Below, in pieces: positions 27,273 through 36,624 of a DNA stretch of 64,000 bases. The first letter of the stretch is position 1; each line of letters starts with the position of its first letter. The translations under genes and the position numbers were made by a program. The DNA is taken from assembly GCF_006538165.1 (NCBI RefSeq), contig NZ_BDLU01000014.1, positions 124,001 through 188,000 of the forward strand, in the 5' to 3' direction. The notes beneath the pieces are model-generated. The model had not been told where the DNA came from, ran no database searches, and saw nothing but the letters and a program-made list of their open reading frames with translations. Origin of the DNA: Komagataeibacter diospyri (GTDB lineage Bacteria > Pseudomonadota > Alphaproteobacteria > Acetobacterales > Acetobacteraceae).

Positions 27273-27302
27273 CAGGCGGGATCGTGCCGCCTGTGGTTTT
27301 TT
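27273..27302 (+). terminator. Rho-independent terminator of the btu operon
   Basis: Stem caggcgg (27273-27279) and ccgcctg (27287-27293), loop gatcgtg, followed by tggttttttc. Confidence 0.8.
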
Positions 27303-27432
27303 CGCAGAACGCGCCTGTGCCCGCAACAAAGTGCGCCAGAAGGCGTTTCTGGGTGGCGACAGGCAGCCGCTTGCGATGACGTGCTTTCATATGACATATC
27401 AAGCCTTTATTGGCTTACCGATGCCAGCCCCT

Positions 27433-27474
27433 AAAATTAAAGGCCGGAGCATCGTGTGAGTGCCCCGGCCTTTG
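27433..27474 (-). terminator. Rho-independent terminator of the aminotransferase gene
   Basis: On the minus strand, aaaggccgg (complement of 27465-27473) pairs with ccggccttt (complement of 27439-27447), followed by aatttta. It lies about 20 bp after the aminotransferase stop. Confidence 0.75.
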
Positions 27475-27494
27475 TTGTGGATATGGGGCCAGCC

Positions 27495-28697
27495 TTATTT
27501 CAGGCCATCCACAAAGGCCGCGATGCGGCGGCAGCCTTCACGCAGGGTATCCGTACCGGTCGCATAGGAAATACGGAAGAACGGGCTCATGCCATAGGCT
27601 GCGCCCTGTACGGACGCCACCTGCTGCTCTTCCAGCAGCGCCATGACGAAATCGGCATCGGTTGCGATCAGGCGACCACCGGCCGAGGTCTTGCCCATGC
27701 ACCCGCTGATATCGGGATAGACATAGAACGCACCCTGCGGCGTATGGCACTGCACGCCGGGAATGGCGTTGAGCAGGCTGACCACAAGATCACGTCGGGC
27801 CTGATATTCGGCGGCGCGGTCCTTCAGGAAATCCTGCGTGCCGTTCAGCGCGGCCACGGCTGCGGCCTGCGCCAGCGTGTTGATGCCGCTGGTGGACTGG
27901 CCCTGCATGTTGTTCATGGCCGCGATCAGCGCGCGCGGGCCGCCGCAGTAGCCGACACGCCAGCCGGTCATGGCATAGGCCTTGGACACACCGTTGACGG
28001 TCAGGACACGGTCCTTCAGCCGCGGCTCGACCTCGGCGATCGTGCAGAAGGTAAAGCCATCATAAATCAGGTGTTCATAGATATCATCGGTCATGATCCA
28101 GACCTGCGGATGTTTCAGCAGGACGGCGGCGATGGCTTCCATGTCCGCGCGCGGGCAGCACGCGCCGGTGGGGTTGCCGGGGAAGTTCAGGACCAGCCAT
28201 TTGGTCTTTGGCGTGATTGCGGCTTCAAGCGCTGCGGCCGACAGGCGGAAGCCCCCTTCGGCCGGGCAGGGCACGGATACGATGGATGCCCCGGCAAGGC
28301 GGGCGATATCGGCATAGCTGATCCAGCTTGGCGTGGGCAGGACCACTTCGTCACCGGGGTTGATGGTGGCCATCATGGCGTCATAAATGATCTGCTTGGC
28401 GCCGTTGGCCACAAGGATTTCATCCAGCGCGTAATCAAGGTGGTTTTCACGCTGGAACTTGCCCTGCACCGCCTTTTTCAGCGCGGGCTTGCCATCCTGT
28501 GGCGGATATTTGGTGTCACCCGCGCGGGCTGCGGCAATCGCGGCATCCACGACATGTTCGGGGGTGGGGAAATCGGGTTCGCCCGATGACAGGCTGACGA
28601 TCTTCATCCCTTCCGCCTTCAGCGCCGACGCCTTGTCGGTCATCGCGGCGGAAGCCGAAATCCCAATTCCATTCAGTCGATCCGCAAACCCAGGCAT
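27495..28697 (-). CDS. aatA: Class I PLP aminotransferase (aspartate aminotransferase, I-beta type)
   Basis: This 400-residue aminotransferase probably interconverts aspartate/2-oxoglutarate and oxaloacetate/glutamate. Close relatives also accept prephenate. Motifs are SLSSGEPDFPTPEHV (residues 36-50), NFPGNPTGA, the ring-binding Asp/Tyr in MTDDIYEHLIYDG, and the PLP-lysine Lys239 in VNGVSKAYAMTGWRVGY. A gtggagag ribosome site precedes the ATG. It is last in a run of minus-strand genes that starts with pxpB, but 134 bp separate it from the MFS gene, so it may have its own promoter. Confidence 0.92.
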   Translation of the reverse strand: MPGFADRLNGIGISASAAMTDKASALKAEGMKIVSLSSGEPDFPTPEHVVDAAIAAARAGDTKYPPQDGKPALKKAVQGKFQRENHLDYALDEILVANGAKQIIYDAMMATINPGDEVVLPTPSWISYADIARLAGASIVSVPCPAEGGFRLSAAALEAAITPKTKWLVLNFPGNPTGACCPRADMEAIAAVLLKHPQVWIMTDDIYEHLIYDGFTFCTIAEVEPRLKDRVLTVNGVSKAYAMTGWRVGYCGGPRALIAAMNNMQGQSTSGINTLAQAAAVAALNGTQDFLKDRAAEYQARRDLVVSLLNAIPGVQCHTPQGAFYVYPDISGCMGKTSAGGRLIATDADFVMALLEEQQVASVQGAAYGMSPFFRISYATGTDTLREGCRRIAAFVDGLK

Positions 28698-28831
28698 CAG
28701 ACGCTCTCTCCACTTTTACTCATGCAACAGGACACATGCTCACACCGCATCGTAAATCGTTTCGACACGGGTTAGATACCGACGAAAATGATCTGGCCCC
28801 ATACAACAATACTATGAAAGCCCGATGGCCC

Positions 28832-30094
28832 TCATCCCGCCTGCCCATCCATGCGGATCGGGTTGCGCACCATGACCAGTGACAGCCCGGCCGCAATAAC
28901 CAGGGCGGTGGCGCACATGTACCATGCCATGTCAAAACTGCCGGTCCACGCCACGATATACCCGGTCAGGATGGGTGAAAGCAGCCCCAGCGAGTTGCTG
29001 CATGTCAGCGTTACACCCGTAACTGCCCCCATTTTCTGGCCATCTTCCACCATATCGGTCAGCAGTGCAGTATTGGCGCCATTGGCCGCCATAAGGCAGG
29101 CCAGCGCGCCGGACAGCACCAGCAGGATGGGCATCATGGTATGGAAATGCGGCAGCAGTCCGATCGTGGCCGCACCGATCAGGCAGGTGACGACAACAAA
29201 ACGCCGGTAGGGCGGATGAATGCCATTACGGAAGACAAGGTGTTCCAGCACCCGCCCGATAATGACCGCGCCAATGGCCGCGACCAGATAGCACAGGGCT
29301 GTGCTGTTGCCCGTACCGGTGGTATTGATGTGCAGTTCATGGATCAGGTACAGCGGCATCCATGACATGACCAGAAAGTTCAGGTAATTCTGCGTGCACT
29401 GCACCACCAGTATCCCCAGGAAGGAAGATGAGCGGAACAGATTTCTGATTTCACGCAGCGTAATGGGCCTGCGCGGGACGGCATCGGCCTTGCGGGCCGG
29501 GTTGCGGTAAACCAGCCACCACACCAGCGCCCACGCAATGCCCACCGCGCCCAGCGCCATGAACTCGCACCGCCACCCGAAAAAGGTAATCAGGTACGCC
29601 CCCGCGATCGTGCCGCCAGCCAGCCCGAGTTGCATGCCCGTCAGCAGCACGGTCATGACCGACCCGCGTTCGCGCGGCTGCGCCCAGTTGCGCACTACGG
29701 TGGCCCCCACGCCAAAGGTCGGTGCCTCACCAACCCCCAGCAGCACGCGTGTCAGCAGGAACTGCGTGATGTTCTGCGCCATGCCGCCCAGCAGCATGGC
29801 GAACGACCATACCCCCACGGCAAGGCTGCCAATGGCGCGGGCACCCACCATGTCGAGCACAATGGTCGAAGGCAGGTTGAGCAGGAAATACGACCACAGG
29901 AAACTGGATGAAACCCAGCCCATCTGCACCGGTGTGAGGGAAAACTCCCTGCCCATCGACGGCAGGGCGATGGACAGCGCGGCGCGGTCGCCATAGCTGA
30001 TGGCGTACATCAGGAATACAAGGAAGAAGAATACGTAGCGGGCAGGAATTGCACGCCCGCTTCGTGCGTTGGTGGTCGTTTCACCTGTTGTCAC
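28832..30094 (-). CDS. MFS transporter, anion:cation (ACS/galactonate-type) family
   Basis: This 420-residue permease has 12 predicted helices. The family loop marks are SYGDRAALSIALP in TM1, PSTIVLDMVGAR after TM2, LLTRVLLGVGEAPTF in TM4 and WRCEFMALGAVG. The nearest types are D-galactonate/glucarate/phthalate permeases for organic anions. It starts at a GTG with an aggag ribosome site. It sits 65 bp after the DMT permease and downstream of pxpBCA, so it may import a carboxylate used by that cluster; the substrate is not evident. Confidence 0.85.
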   Translation of the reverse strand: MTTGETTTNARSGRAIPARYVFFFLVFLMYAISYGDRAALSIALPSMGREFSLTPVQMGWVSSSFLWSYFLLNLPSTIVLDMVGARAIGSLAVGVWSFAMLLGGMAQNITQFLLTRVLLGVGEAPTFGVGATVVRNWAQPRERGSVMTVLLTGMQLGLAGGTIAGAYLITFFGWRCEFMALGAVGIAWALVWWLVYRNPARKADAVPRRPITLREIRNLFRSSSFLGILVVQCTQNYLNFLVMSWMPLYLIHELHINTTGTGNSTALCYLVAAIGAVIIGRVLEHLVFRNGIHPPYRRFVVVTCLIGAATIGLLPHFHTMMPILLVLSGALACLMAANGANTALLTDMVEDGQKMGAVTGVTLTCSNSLGLLSPILTGYIVAWTGSFDMAWYMCATALVIAAGLSLVMVRNPIRMDGQAG

Positions 30095-30159
30095 GCTGTA
30101 GGACTCCTGGTGTGCCGTGAATTACGATGAGGAACGGGCCATCACGCACAGGCCGTGCT

Positions 30160-31083
30160 TCATGGCGGGGTGCCGGTAGCCGCGTCCATTGTGCCTTCCG
30201 CCACGGCTTTCTGTTTTGCGGGGCGATCGTGACGCAGCATCCATACGCCGGACCCGATGATTAGCAGTCCGCCCATCACCATGGCGACGCCGGGTATTTC
30301 ACCGAACCCGAACCACCCGATCAGCGCGGCCCACAGCAGCCCGGAATAGGCAAAGGGGCCAATTGCGGACACCTGTGCCGAGGCAAAGGCCTCGGTCTGC
30401 AGAACCTGCGCGATCCCGGCAAACGCGCCCACGGCGACAAGGCATGCGGCTTCGGTCACGCCGGGCGTGGTCCAGATGATGGGCAGGGGGAGTGCCGTCA
30501 TGAGCGTCATGAGGATCGCCTGCCACAGCGCGATGGTCGTGCTGGATTCCGTGGCCGAAAGCTGGCGGATCTGCATGGTGGTCAGTGCACCCACTGCCCC
30601 CTGCGCCAGGGCTACGGCGTAGGCCCAGCTGGGTACCGCGCTGCTGGCACCATGCAGCAGCCCCTTGCCAAGGGCGACCACGACCACGCCTGAAAACCCG
30701 AGGCAGACCGCGACCCAGCGCTGCAGCGACGGCCGTTCATGCAGCAGCGGGATGGACAGCAGCACCAGAAACAGTGGCTGCGTGTAGGACAGGACCTGCT
30801 GTTCGGCCAGCGGCAGGCGGGTTACGGTAATCACCACCATGATCATGCTGATCAGCCCAACGACCGACCGCAGGACATGCCCGCCAAAATGACTGGTTTT
30901 CAGTACAATGCCCGTGCGCGACGCGATCAGTAGCACGAAGGGTAGGGAAAACAGGTTGCGGAAGAAAATGATCTCCAGCGCGGGCAGTGTCGATCCGGTC
31001 AGTTTCTGCAGGGCATTGAGGGCGGCGGTAAAAAATGTCGCCGATGCCAGAAGAAGGGCGCCACGTTTCAGGTCATGCTTCAT
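30160..31083 (-). CDS. EamA/DMT-superfamily permease
   Basis: This 307-residue protein has ten hydrophobic helices in two EamA halves. The first carries LEIIFFRNLFSLPFVLL and PLAEQQVLSYTQPLFLVLLS; the second carries AFASAQVSAIGPFAYSGLLWA and EIPGVAMVMGGLLIIGSG. Members often export amino acids or related metabolites. The position behind pxpA hints at export or import of an amino-acid-like compound, by inference only. A gagg ribosome site precedes the ATG. Confidence 0.85.
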   Translation of the reverse strand: MKHDLKRGALLLASATFFTAALNALQKLTGSTLPALEIIFFRNLFSLPFVLLIASRTGIVLKTSHFGGHVLRSVVGLISMIMVVITVTRLPLAEQQVLSYTQPLFLVLLSIPLLHERPSLQRWVAVCLGFSGVVVVALGKGLLHGASSAVPSWAYAVALAQGAVGALTTMQIRQLSATESSTTIALWQAILMTLMTALPLPIIWTTPGVTEAACLVAVGAFAGIAQVLQTEAFASAQVSAIGPFAYSGLLWAALIGWFGFGEIPGVAMVMGGLLIIGSGVWMLRHDRPAKQKAVAEGTMDAATGTPP

Positions 31084-31253
31084 TTTGTCCGTACCTCAAT
31101 GCACGACATGGACGGGAGCGCGCTTCATGAAGGGTCAGTCCGGTCGGTCCCTCACCTGTTTCACGTTACGGTAACGTAACGCATGGGGCGCATCCCGGGT
31201 TATAGGAGTTCGTTGCGGTGCAATAAGAAATTCTTATGGATGATGGGACGCAA

Positions 31254-32021
31254 TCAGTCCCCAAGCTGGCAGGCAGGCGTCAGCACGCCGCCACTGGCCT
31301 CGATTTCCGCACGGATGGCGCGCGCCAGTTCCAGCGATCCGGGCGTGTCGCTGTGCACCAGTATGGACTGGGCCTTCACCGGCAGGCGCTTGCCGTCAAT
31401 GGTCGTGACCGACCCGTCCTGCAGGAACTGCTTCACGCGCGTCCGCACCCCCGCCATGTCATGGATGACAGCGCCCGGCTGCCCGCGCGGGACCAGCGTG
31501 CCCGCCGTGGTATAGGCCCGATCCGCCAGGAACAGCGTCCGTGCCCGCAGCCCGGCTTTTTCCGCCGCGCGTTCGGTCGCCTGGCCGGGCATGCAGAATA
31601 CGCTCAGGTTGCGGTCAAGGGCTGCAATGGCACGGGTCAGGCGCAGGGCAAGGGCTTCATCGGCGTTGGCCATGTTGCCGAATGCGGCGTGGTAGCTGAC
31701 ATGGGTGACACGGTGGCCATGGCGTGCGGCAATGCCCTGCAATGCGCCGATCTGGTAGCACATCATGGATTCCATATCCGCGTCCGACACGGCCATGTTG
31801 CGCCGTCCGAAGCCCATCAGGTCCGGCAGGCCGGGATGGGCGCCGATGCCCACACCCTTTTCCTTCGCCAGTTGCACTGTGTGGTCCATGATGGCGTAGT
31901 CACCGGCGTGGAACCCACAGGCGATATTGGCCGAGGATACGGTATCCATCAGCCCGTCATCATCAGCGATGCGCCAGCGGCCAAAGCCTTCGCCCATGTC
32001 GGAATTGAGGTCGATCTTCAT
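31254..32021 (-). CDS. pxpA: 5-oxoprolinase subunit PxpA (LamB/YcsF family)
   Basis: This 255-residue LamB/YcsF protein is the hydrolase-like subunit of the ATP-dependent PxpABC 5-oxoprolinase, which opens pyroglutamate to glutamate. Blocks are the N-terminal MKIDLNSDMGEGFGRW, SSANIACGFHAGD, GIGAHPGLPDLMGFGRR and VSYHAAFGNM (usually VKPHGALYN), and ILVHSDTPGS near the end. The family His/Asp residues of the TIM-like barrel are kept, though the VKPHGALYN block is altered. The ATG overlaps the pxpC stop (ATGA). Confidence 0.92.
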   Translation of the reverse strand: MKIDLNSDMGEGFGRWRIADDDGLMDTVSSANIACGFHAGDYAIMDHTVQLAKEKGVGIGAHPGLPDLMGFGRRNMAVSDADMESMMCYQIGALQGIAARHGHRVTHVSYHAAFGNMANADEALALRLTRAIAALDRNLSVFCMPGQATERAAEKAGLRARTLFLADRAYTTAGTLVPRGQPGAVIHDMAGVRTRVKQFLQDGSVTTIDGKRLPVKAQSILVHSDTPGSLELARAIRAEIEASGGVLTPACQLGD

Positions 32022-33025
32022 GCCTTGTCTCCAGACTTGATGCCAGCACGGCAGCGGGCGGATGTGCGGTAATGGGCAACCATCATGCGCAGGTCATCCA
32101 GATAGGCGTTGACCGGCTGCATGGCCGCGACACCTTCGGCAAAGCTGCATTCATGGAAGCGGATATGCGTGCCGATGCGCGCCTGCGCCAGCCGCCACAG
32201 GTCCGCTTCGATCACGGTGACGATGCGGGGGTAGCCACCCACGGTATTGGCATCGGCCAGTTGCACGATCGGCTCCCCCGCCGGTGGCACCTGCACGATA
32301 CCGGCAATCACACCGTAGGATCGCAGTTCAACCCGGTGATTCAGTTCCAGCGGCGCGCCCGACAGGCGGTAGCCCACGCGGTTGCTCTGCGGTGTGATGC
32401 GCCATGGGGTATCCCACAGACGCTGCCGGGATTCGGGAGTGAACAGTTCGTAATCGGTCGCTGGCATGGCGCGCAGATGGATGACCTTCGCATCGTCCTC
32501 GCTTGCTACGGCATCCAGCACCGTTGCAGGCGGCACGGCGCCGTAACCCGCAACATCCAGCGTGGCTCCCGTGGTCTTCAGCATATCGCCTGTTTCCAGC
32601 GGTCGACCGTCCAGCCCACCAAAACCGCCACGCAACTGCGTGCTGCGCGACCCCAGCACCACAGGCACCTCAATCCCGCCCGCAATACAGATATACCCGC
32701 GCGCGCCGGTTCTGGGGGCGCCTACACGCAGCACCTGTCCTGCCGCCACCGTCTCGACCGTCCATGGCAGGATGGTGCGGCCATCAACTTCGATTGCGGC
32801 ATCAATACCCGTGACTGCAAAGCTGGCCGGTGCATCAAAACGCAGGACGAAAGGATAGGTCTGCAATTCGATACAGGCATCGTCCATCTGGTTGCCCAGC
32901 AGGATATTGCCCACCTGCAGGGCGATGGCGTCCATTACGCCCGACGTGCCCACGCCAAGGTTGCGGTAACCGGGACGGCCCAGATCCTGCACCGTGTTCA
33001 GGGCGGATGTTTCAAGGATGGTCAT
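32018..33025 (-). CDS. pxpC: 5-oxoprolinase subunit PxpC (AHS2/KipA family)
   Basis: This 335-residue protein belongs to the AHS2 family, homologous to one half of the urea carboxylase carboxyltransferase domain. Family blocks are TVQDLGRPGYRNLGVGTSGV, YICIAGGIEVP, LGSRSTQLRGGFGG, QSNRVGYRLSG and QVPPAGEPIVQLADANTVGG. It acts with PxpB and PxpA in ATP-dependent 5-oxoproline opening. The ATG at 33025 abuts the pxpB stop (TGATG); a GTG at 33028 is also possible. Its closeness to a biotin carboxylase and carrier raises a carboxyltransferase role. Confidence 0.93.
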   Translation of the reverse strand: MTILETSALNTVQDLGRPGYRNLGVGTSGVMDAIALQVGNILLGNQMDDACIELQTYPFVLRFDAPASFAVTGIDAAIEVDGRTILPWTVETVAAGQVLRVGAPRTGARGYICIAGGIEVPVVLGSRSTQLRGGFGGLDGRPLETGDMLKTTGATLDVAGYGAVPPATVLDAVASEDDAKVIHLRAMPATDYELFTPESRQRLWDTPWRITPQSNRVGYRLSGAPLELNHRVELRSYGVIAGIVQVPPAGEPIVQLADANTVGGYPRIVTVIEADLWRLAQARIGTHIRFHECSFAEGVAAMQPVNAYLDDLRMMVAHYRTSARCRAGIKSGDKA

Positions 33026-33705
33026 CACAGCTCGATGCTTTCGGGATAAAAGCGGATGCGGTCGCCAATGGCGAACAGGGCAGGCGGCTGCTTGTGGGGA
33101 TCAAACAGGGTTATGTCGGTATACCCGATGGAATTCCACCCGTTCGGTCCGGTCAGCGCGGAAATGCCCGCCTGCATGCCGCCAATGGTGACGGTCCCGG
33201 CCAGCATGTTCAGCGACGGTACGGTCTTGCGCGGTGTTGCGATACGCGGGTCCAGCCCATGCAGGTAGCCAAAACCCGGCGCGCTGCCTATGGCGCAGAC
33301 CGTGTATTCACTGTCGTGGTGGATGGCGATCACCTCTTCGGGGGGCAGGCCTGCATGGGCGGCAACAGTGGCCAGGTCACCACCCAGTTCGCCACCATAG
33401 CGCACGCCGATTTCAAACAGGCGGCCTTCGATATGCCGTTCGGGCAGGGTGTCCCACGCATGGCGCAGCCAGTCAGCCTCTTCCTGCGGGCGGTCGGGCG
33501 GGGCCGCGAAAATCAGCATGAGGTTGGTCACGCCGGGAATGAGTTCGCACACATCAGGCCGTGTCCGCGCCGCGTCCATCAGCGACCATATCCGGCGCTG
33601 GTGGGCCATGGTGAAGTCCCCCGGCGCCTCGAACAGCATGGCGCGGGTGCCGATCATGCTGATGGTGGGTGCTGCACGGGTGTCGCGCGCCACGTCGTTC
33701 TTCAT
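33025..33705 (-). CDS. pxpB: 5-oxoprolinase subunit PxpB (AHS1/KipI family)
   Basis: This 226-residue protein belongs to the AHS1 family, the partner of PxpC and homologous to the other half of the urea carboxylase carboxyltransferase. Typical features are the N-terminal GTRAMLFEAPG, IPGVTNLMLIF, VRYGGELGGDLATVA, IGSAPGFGYLHGLDPRIATPR and AGTVTIGGMQAGIS. The ATG at 33705 is preferred over a TTG at 33717. It heads the leftward operon and is divergent from the SDR-biotin operon across about 355 bp. Confidence 0.92.
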   Translation of the reverse strand: MKNDVARDTRAAPTISMIGTRAMLFEAPGDFTMAHQRRIWSLMDAARTRPDVCELIPGVTNLMLIFAAPPDRPQEEADWLRHAWDTLPERHIEGRLFEIGVRYGGELGGDLATVAAHAGLPPEEVIAIHHDSEYTVCAIGSAPGFGYLHGLDPRIATPRKTVPSLNMLAGTVTIGGMQAGISALTGPNGWNSIGYTDITLFDPHKQPPALFAIGDRIRFYPESIEL

Positions 33706-34061
33706 ATCCGTGTTCAAAATACACAGTCCCTGGAACAGTGCTGGTCATATTCCGGAAAATGGCAGGACCCGGTACGGGGCCTGAACCATAACAATACAGG
33801 TTTCGCAGCATCTGGTGCCACCCCGGCAAGTATGGCCGTTTGCGTAACGATGACCAGTGCGATTCTGGTTGTATGGCTATTGGATAATCTTATGGCTCAG
33901 AACCATAGCCGGGCCATCGTATATTGTTATGGCGTAAGAACGAAGTGCTCTTGGCACATGTTGACTGCGCCCGTTAGCATGAAGTGAATAGCTGAGCATC
34001 CGGTAACCGCTGTGGGTCCGGGTGGGATTAGTTTCTCTGTTCAGGATCGGGTTTTCTTACC
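33706..34061. promoter_or_regulatory. Divergent control region with TATGGC repeats
   Basis: Gene-free region of about 355 bp between pxpB and the SDR gene. TATGGC occurs four times in the same orientation at 33831, 33872, 33891 and 33928. gaaccata occurs at 33783-33790 and 33900-33907, and an inverted repeat tatgg/ccata surrounds ctcagaa at 33891-33907. These are candidate regulator boxes, perhaps for the LysR protein encoded at 38921-39871. Confidence 0.45.
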
Positions 34062-34817
34062 ATGAGCAACCAGCCGTACCGTACCGCCCTCGTCACCGGC
34101 GCATCTTCTGGCATTGGCGCGGAAATTGTCCGCCGCCTGTCCAGGGAAGGGATCGAAGTGCATGCCCTGGCGCGTGATGCGGCGCGACTGGAAGCACTGT
34201 CGAAGGAAACCGGCTGTGTCGTGCATGCGGTCAGCGTATCCGACCAGAAGGGGATCGAGGCGCTGGTCAACGGGCTGGAGATCGATATCCTCGTCAACAA
34301 TGCCGGGCAGTCGCGCACGGGCAACATCACCAGCACCACGCCCGATGATATTGACGCGCTGGTTGACGTGAACCTGCGCGCGGTGCTGCAGCTTACCCGG
34401 CTGGTGGTCGCGGGCATGATCGAGCGTGACCGCGGGCATATCGTCAACATCACCTCCATTGCCGGACATTATGCCTTTGCCGGTGGCAACACGGTCTATC
34501 ATGCAACGAAGGCTGGCGTGCATTCGCTGTCGCAGCAGCTGCGCTGTGACCTGTTCGGCCACCGCATCCGCGTGACCGAGGTCTCGCCCGCGCGTTGCGA
34601 AACCGAAGTATTCGGCCGCCTGATCGGCAACATGGAAGAAGCGAAGAAGCGTTTCTTTGATGAATATGAATCCCTGCTGCCCGAGGATATCGCCAATTCC
34701 GTCGCCTTTGCCGTCATGGCGCCGCAGCGCATGAATGTCAGTTTCATGGAAGTGCTGCCGACCATGCAGGTTGTGGGCGGCCTGAATTTCGCCAAGAAGA
34801 CAGCCGGCGCGGCGTAA
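34062..34817 (+). CDS. Short-chain dehydrogenase/reductase
   Basis: This 251-residue classical SDR has the cofactor motif TALVTGASSGIGAEIVRRL (residues 8-26), LVNNAGQSRTG, the catalytic Ser in IVNITSIAGHYAF, and Tyr-Lys in TVYHATKAGVHSL. The residue after strand 2 is Arg in ALARDAAR, which favours NADP(H). It resembles YdfG/serine or 3-hydroxy acid dehydrogenases. It heads the rightward operon, with 5 bp to the biotin carrier gene, so it probably acts on the substrate or product of that complex. Confidence 0.88.
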   Translation: MSNQPYRTALVTGASSGIGAEIVRRLSREGIEVHALARDAARLEALSKETGCVVHAVSVSDQKGIEALVNGLEIDILVNNAGQSRTGNITSTTPDDIDALVDVNLRAVLQLTRLVVAGMIERDRGHIVNITSIAGHYAFAGGNTVYHATKAGVHSLSQQLRCDLFGHRIRVTEVSPARCETEVFGRLIGNMEEAKKRFFDEYESLLPEDIANSVAFAVMAPQRMNVSFMEVLPTMQVVGGLNFAKKTAGAA

Positions 34818-34822
34818 GACCA

Positions 34823-35260
34823 GTGGATCTCACGCATGTCAGGCGGCTGATCGACCTTGTGGCCCATGCCCCGGTCACGGAGCTTGAGGTTGAGGAAGGT
34901 GGTTGTCGTATCCGTATCACCCGTGGTGGTGGAACGCAGCCGGTCGTCCCGCCTGCATCCGGCGCACCGGCTGTAAACCCGGTCAGTGCGCCGGTGGTGG
35001 CCGCATCAGAACCGCCACCCGTGATGGAAGCCGTCATTACGGCCCCGTCCTATGGTGTGTTCCATCTCTCGCCGTCTCCCGGGGCTGCCCCTTACGTTAC
35101 CGCAGGGCAGGCCGTGACGGTCGGGCAGGAAGTGGGACTGGTCGAGGCCATGAAGGTGTTCAACGCCGTCCGCGCCACACAGGCTGGCACGATTGCCGCC
35201 GTGCTGGTGGAAGACGGTACTGAAGTGGAGGCAGGGACCCCCCTGTTCCGGCTGGCATGA
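34823..35260 (+). CDS. accB: Biotin carboxyl carrier protein
   Basis: This 145-residue AccB-like carrier has an N-terminal helix region ([20 protein letters not shown]), a Pro/Ala-rich linker (about residues 40-68) and a biotinyl domain with [10 protein letters not shown]; Lys111 is the expected biotin site. The motif is EAMKVFN where E. coli AccB has EAMKMMN. It starts at a GTG at 34823 and overlaps the biotin carboxylase start. Because it is divergent from pxpBCA it may serve a special carboxylase and not fatty-acid synthesis. Confidence 0.88.
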   Translation: MDLTHVRRLIDLVAHAPVTELEVEEGGCRIRITRGGGTQPVVPPASGAPAVNPVSAPVVAASEPPPVMEAVITAPSYGVFHLSPSPGAAPYVTAGQAVTVGQEVGLVEAMKVFNAVRATQAGTIAAVLVEDGTEVEAGTPLFRLA

Positions 35261-36624
35261 GTGAGACCCCACGTTTCAACCGGGTGCTTATCGCCAATCG
35301 TGGCGAGATCGCGCTACGTATCCAGCGCGCCTGCCGCCAGCTAGGTCTGGAAACGGTGGCGGTGTATTCCGAAGCCGATGCCGACAGCCGCCATGTGCAT
35401 GAAGCCGATATCGCCCTGTGTATCGGCCCGGCAGCCGCGGCGCGCAGCTACCTTGATGCTGACGGTCTGCTGCTGGCGGCCCGCCTGACCGGGGCGCAGG
35501 CCGTTCATCCGGGTTATGGCTTTCTGTCGGAAAACGCTGATTTTGCCGATGCGGTGGAAAATGCGGGCCTGACCTTCATCGGGCCGACGGGTGCGTCGAT
35601 CCGCATGATGGGCGACAAGATTACCGCCAAGCGCGCCATGCGCGACGCCGGCGTGCCGTGCGTGCCCGGGTCGGACGGGCCGCTGCCTGCTGACATGGAT
35701 GCGGTCAGAGCCATTGCGTTGCAGGTGGGCTTTCCCGTTATCGTCAAGGCATCGGGCGGGGGCGGCGGGCGCGGCATGCGCGTGGTCGAGCGCGAGGCTG
35801 ATCTCGCGCAGGCGGTCACACTGACCGCCAAGGAAGCCCAGCAGGCATTCGGCAACCCGACGCTCTACCTCGAACGCTTCATGCAGAAGCCGCGCCATAT
35901 CGAGATACAGGTCCTGTGCGATACGCACGGCACTGCACTCTGGCTGGGGGCGCGCGACTGCTCATTGCAGCGTCGTCACCAGAAGGTGCTGGAGGAAGCA
36001 TCCGCCCCTGGCATTGCGCCGGAGACGATTGCCGAAATTGGCGAACGCTGTGCCGAGGCCTGCCGCCGCATCGGCTACCGTGGCGCGGGTACGTTCGAAT
36101 TTCTGTATGAAGACGGGGTATTCGCCTTTATCGAAATGAATACCCGCGTTCAGGTCGAACATCCTATTACGGAAGAAACGACGGGCCTCGACATCGTGGC
36201 CGGGCAGTTGCGCGTGGCCCAGGGCGCGCCGCTGGGTATCGCACAATCAGACGTTCCGTTGCTGGGACATTCCATTGAATGTCGCCTGAATGCCGAAGAT
36301 CCGTTCACCTTCATGCCCTCGCCGGGTACCATCACGCGCTGGGACCTGCCTGGCGGGCCGGGTATCCGGGTCGATACGCATGTGGTGGCGGGCTATACGG
36401 TGCAGCCCTATTATGACTCGCTGATCGGCAAGATCATAAGCCATGGCGCAACCCGCGCCGAAGCCATTGCACGAATGCAGGTGGCGCTGGCGGAAATGAA
36501 GGTGGAAGGGGTGTCAACCAACATCGCCCTGCACCGTGACCTGCTGGCGGACCCGGATTTCCAGCGTGGCGGGGTGGATATCCACTATCTTGAACGCTGG
36601 CTTGCGCGGAGGACGGCCCCATGA
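35257..36624 (+). CDS. accC: Biotin carboxylase subunit
   Basis: This 455-residue ATP-grasp enzyme carboxylates carrier-bound biotin with bicarbonate and ATP. It has [29 protein letters not shown], the Gly-rich loop [11 protein letters not shown] (about residues 165-175), [17 protein letters not shown], and the catalytic [15 protein letters not shown]. Every expected block is intact. It starts inside the carrier gene (ATGA) and its own stop overlaps the second carrier gene (ATGA), a tight three-gene unit. Confidence 0.92.
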   Translation: MSETPRFNRVLIANRGEIALRIQRACRQLGLETVAVYSEADADSRHVHEADIALCIGPAAAARSYLDADGLLLAARLTGAQAVHPGYGFLSENADFADAVENAGLTFIGPTGASIRMMGDKITAKRAMRDAGVPCVPGSDGPLPADMDAVRAIALQVGFPVIVKASGGGGGRGMRVVEREADLAQAVTLTAKEAQQAFGNPTLYLERFMQKPRHIEIQVLCDTHGTALWLGARDCSLQRRHQKVLEEASAPGIAPETIAEIGERCAEACRRIGYRGAGTFEFLYEDGVFAFIEMNTRVQVEHPITEETTGLDIVAGQLRVAQGAPLGIAQSDVPLLGHSIECRLNAEDPFTFMPSPGTITRWDLPGGPGIRVDTHVVAGYTVQPYYDSLIGKIISHGATRAEAIARMQVALAEMKVEGVSTNIALHRDLLADPDFQRGGVDIHYLERWLARRTAP

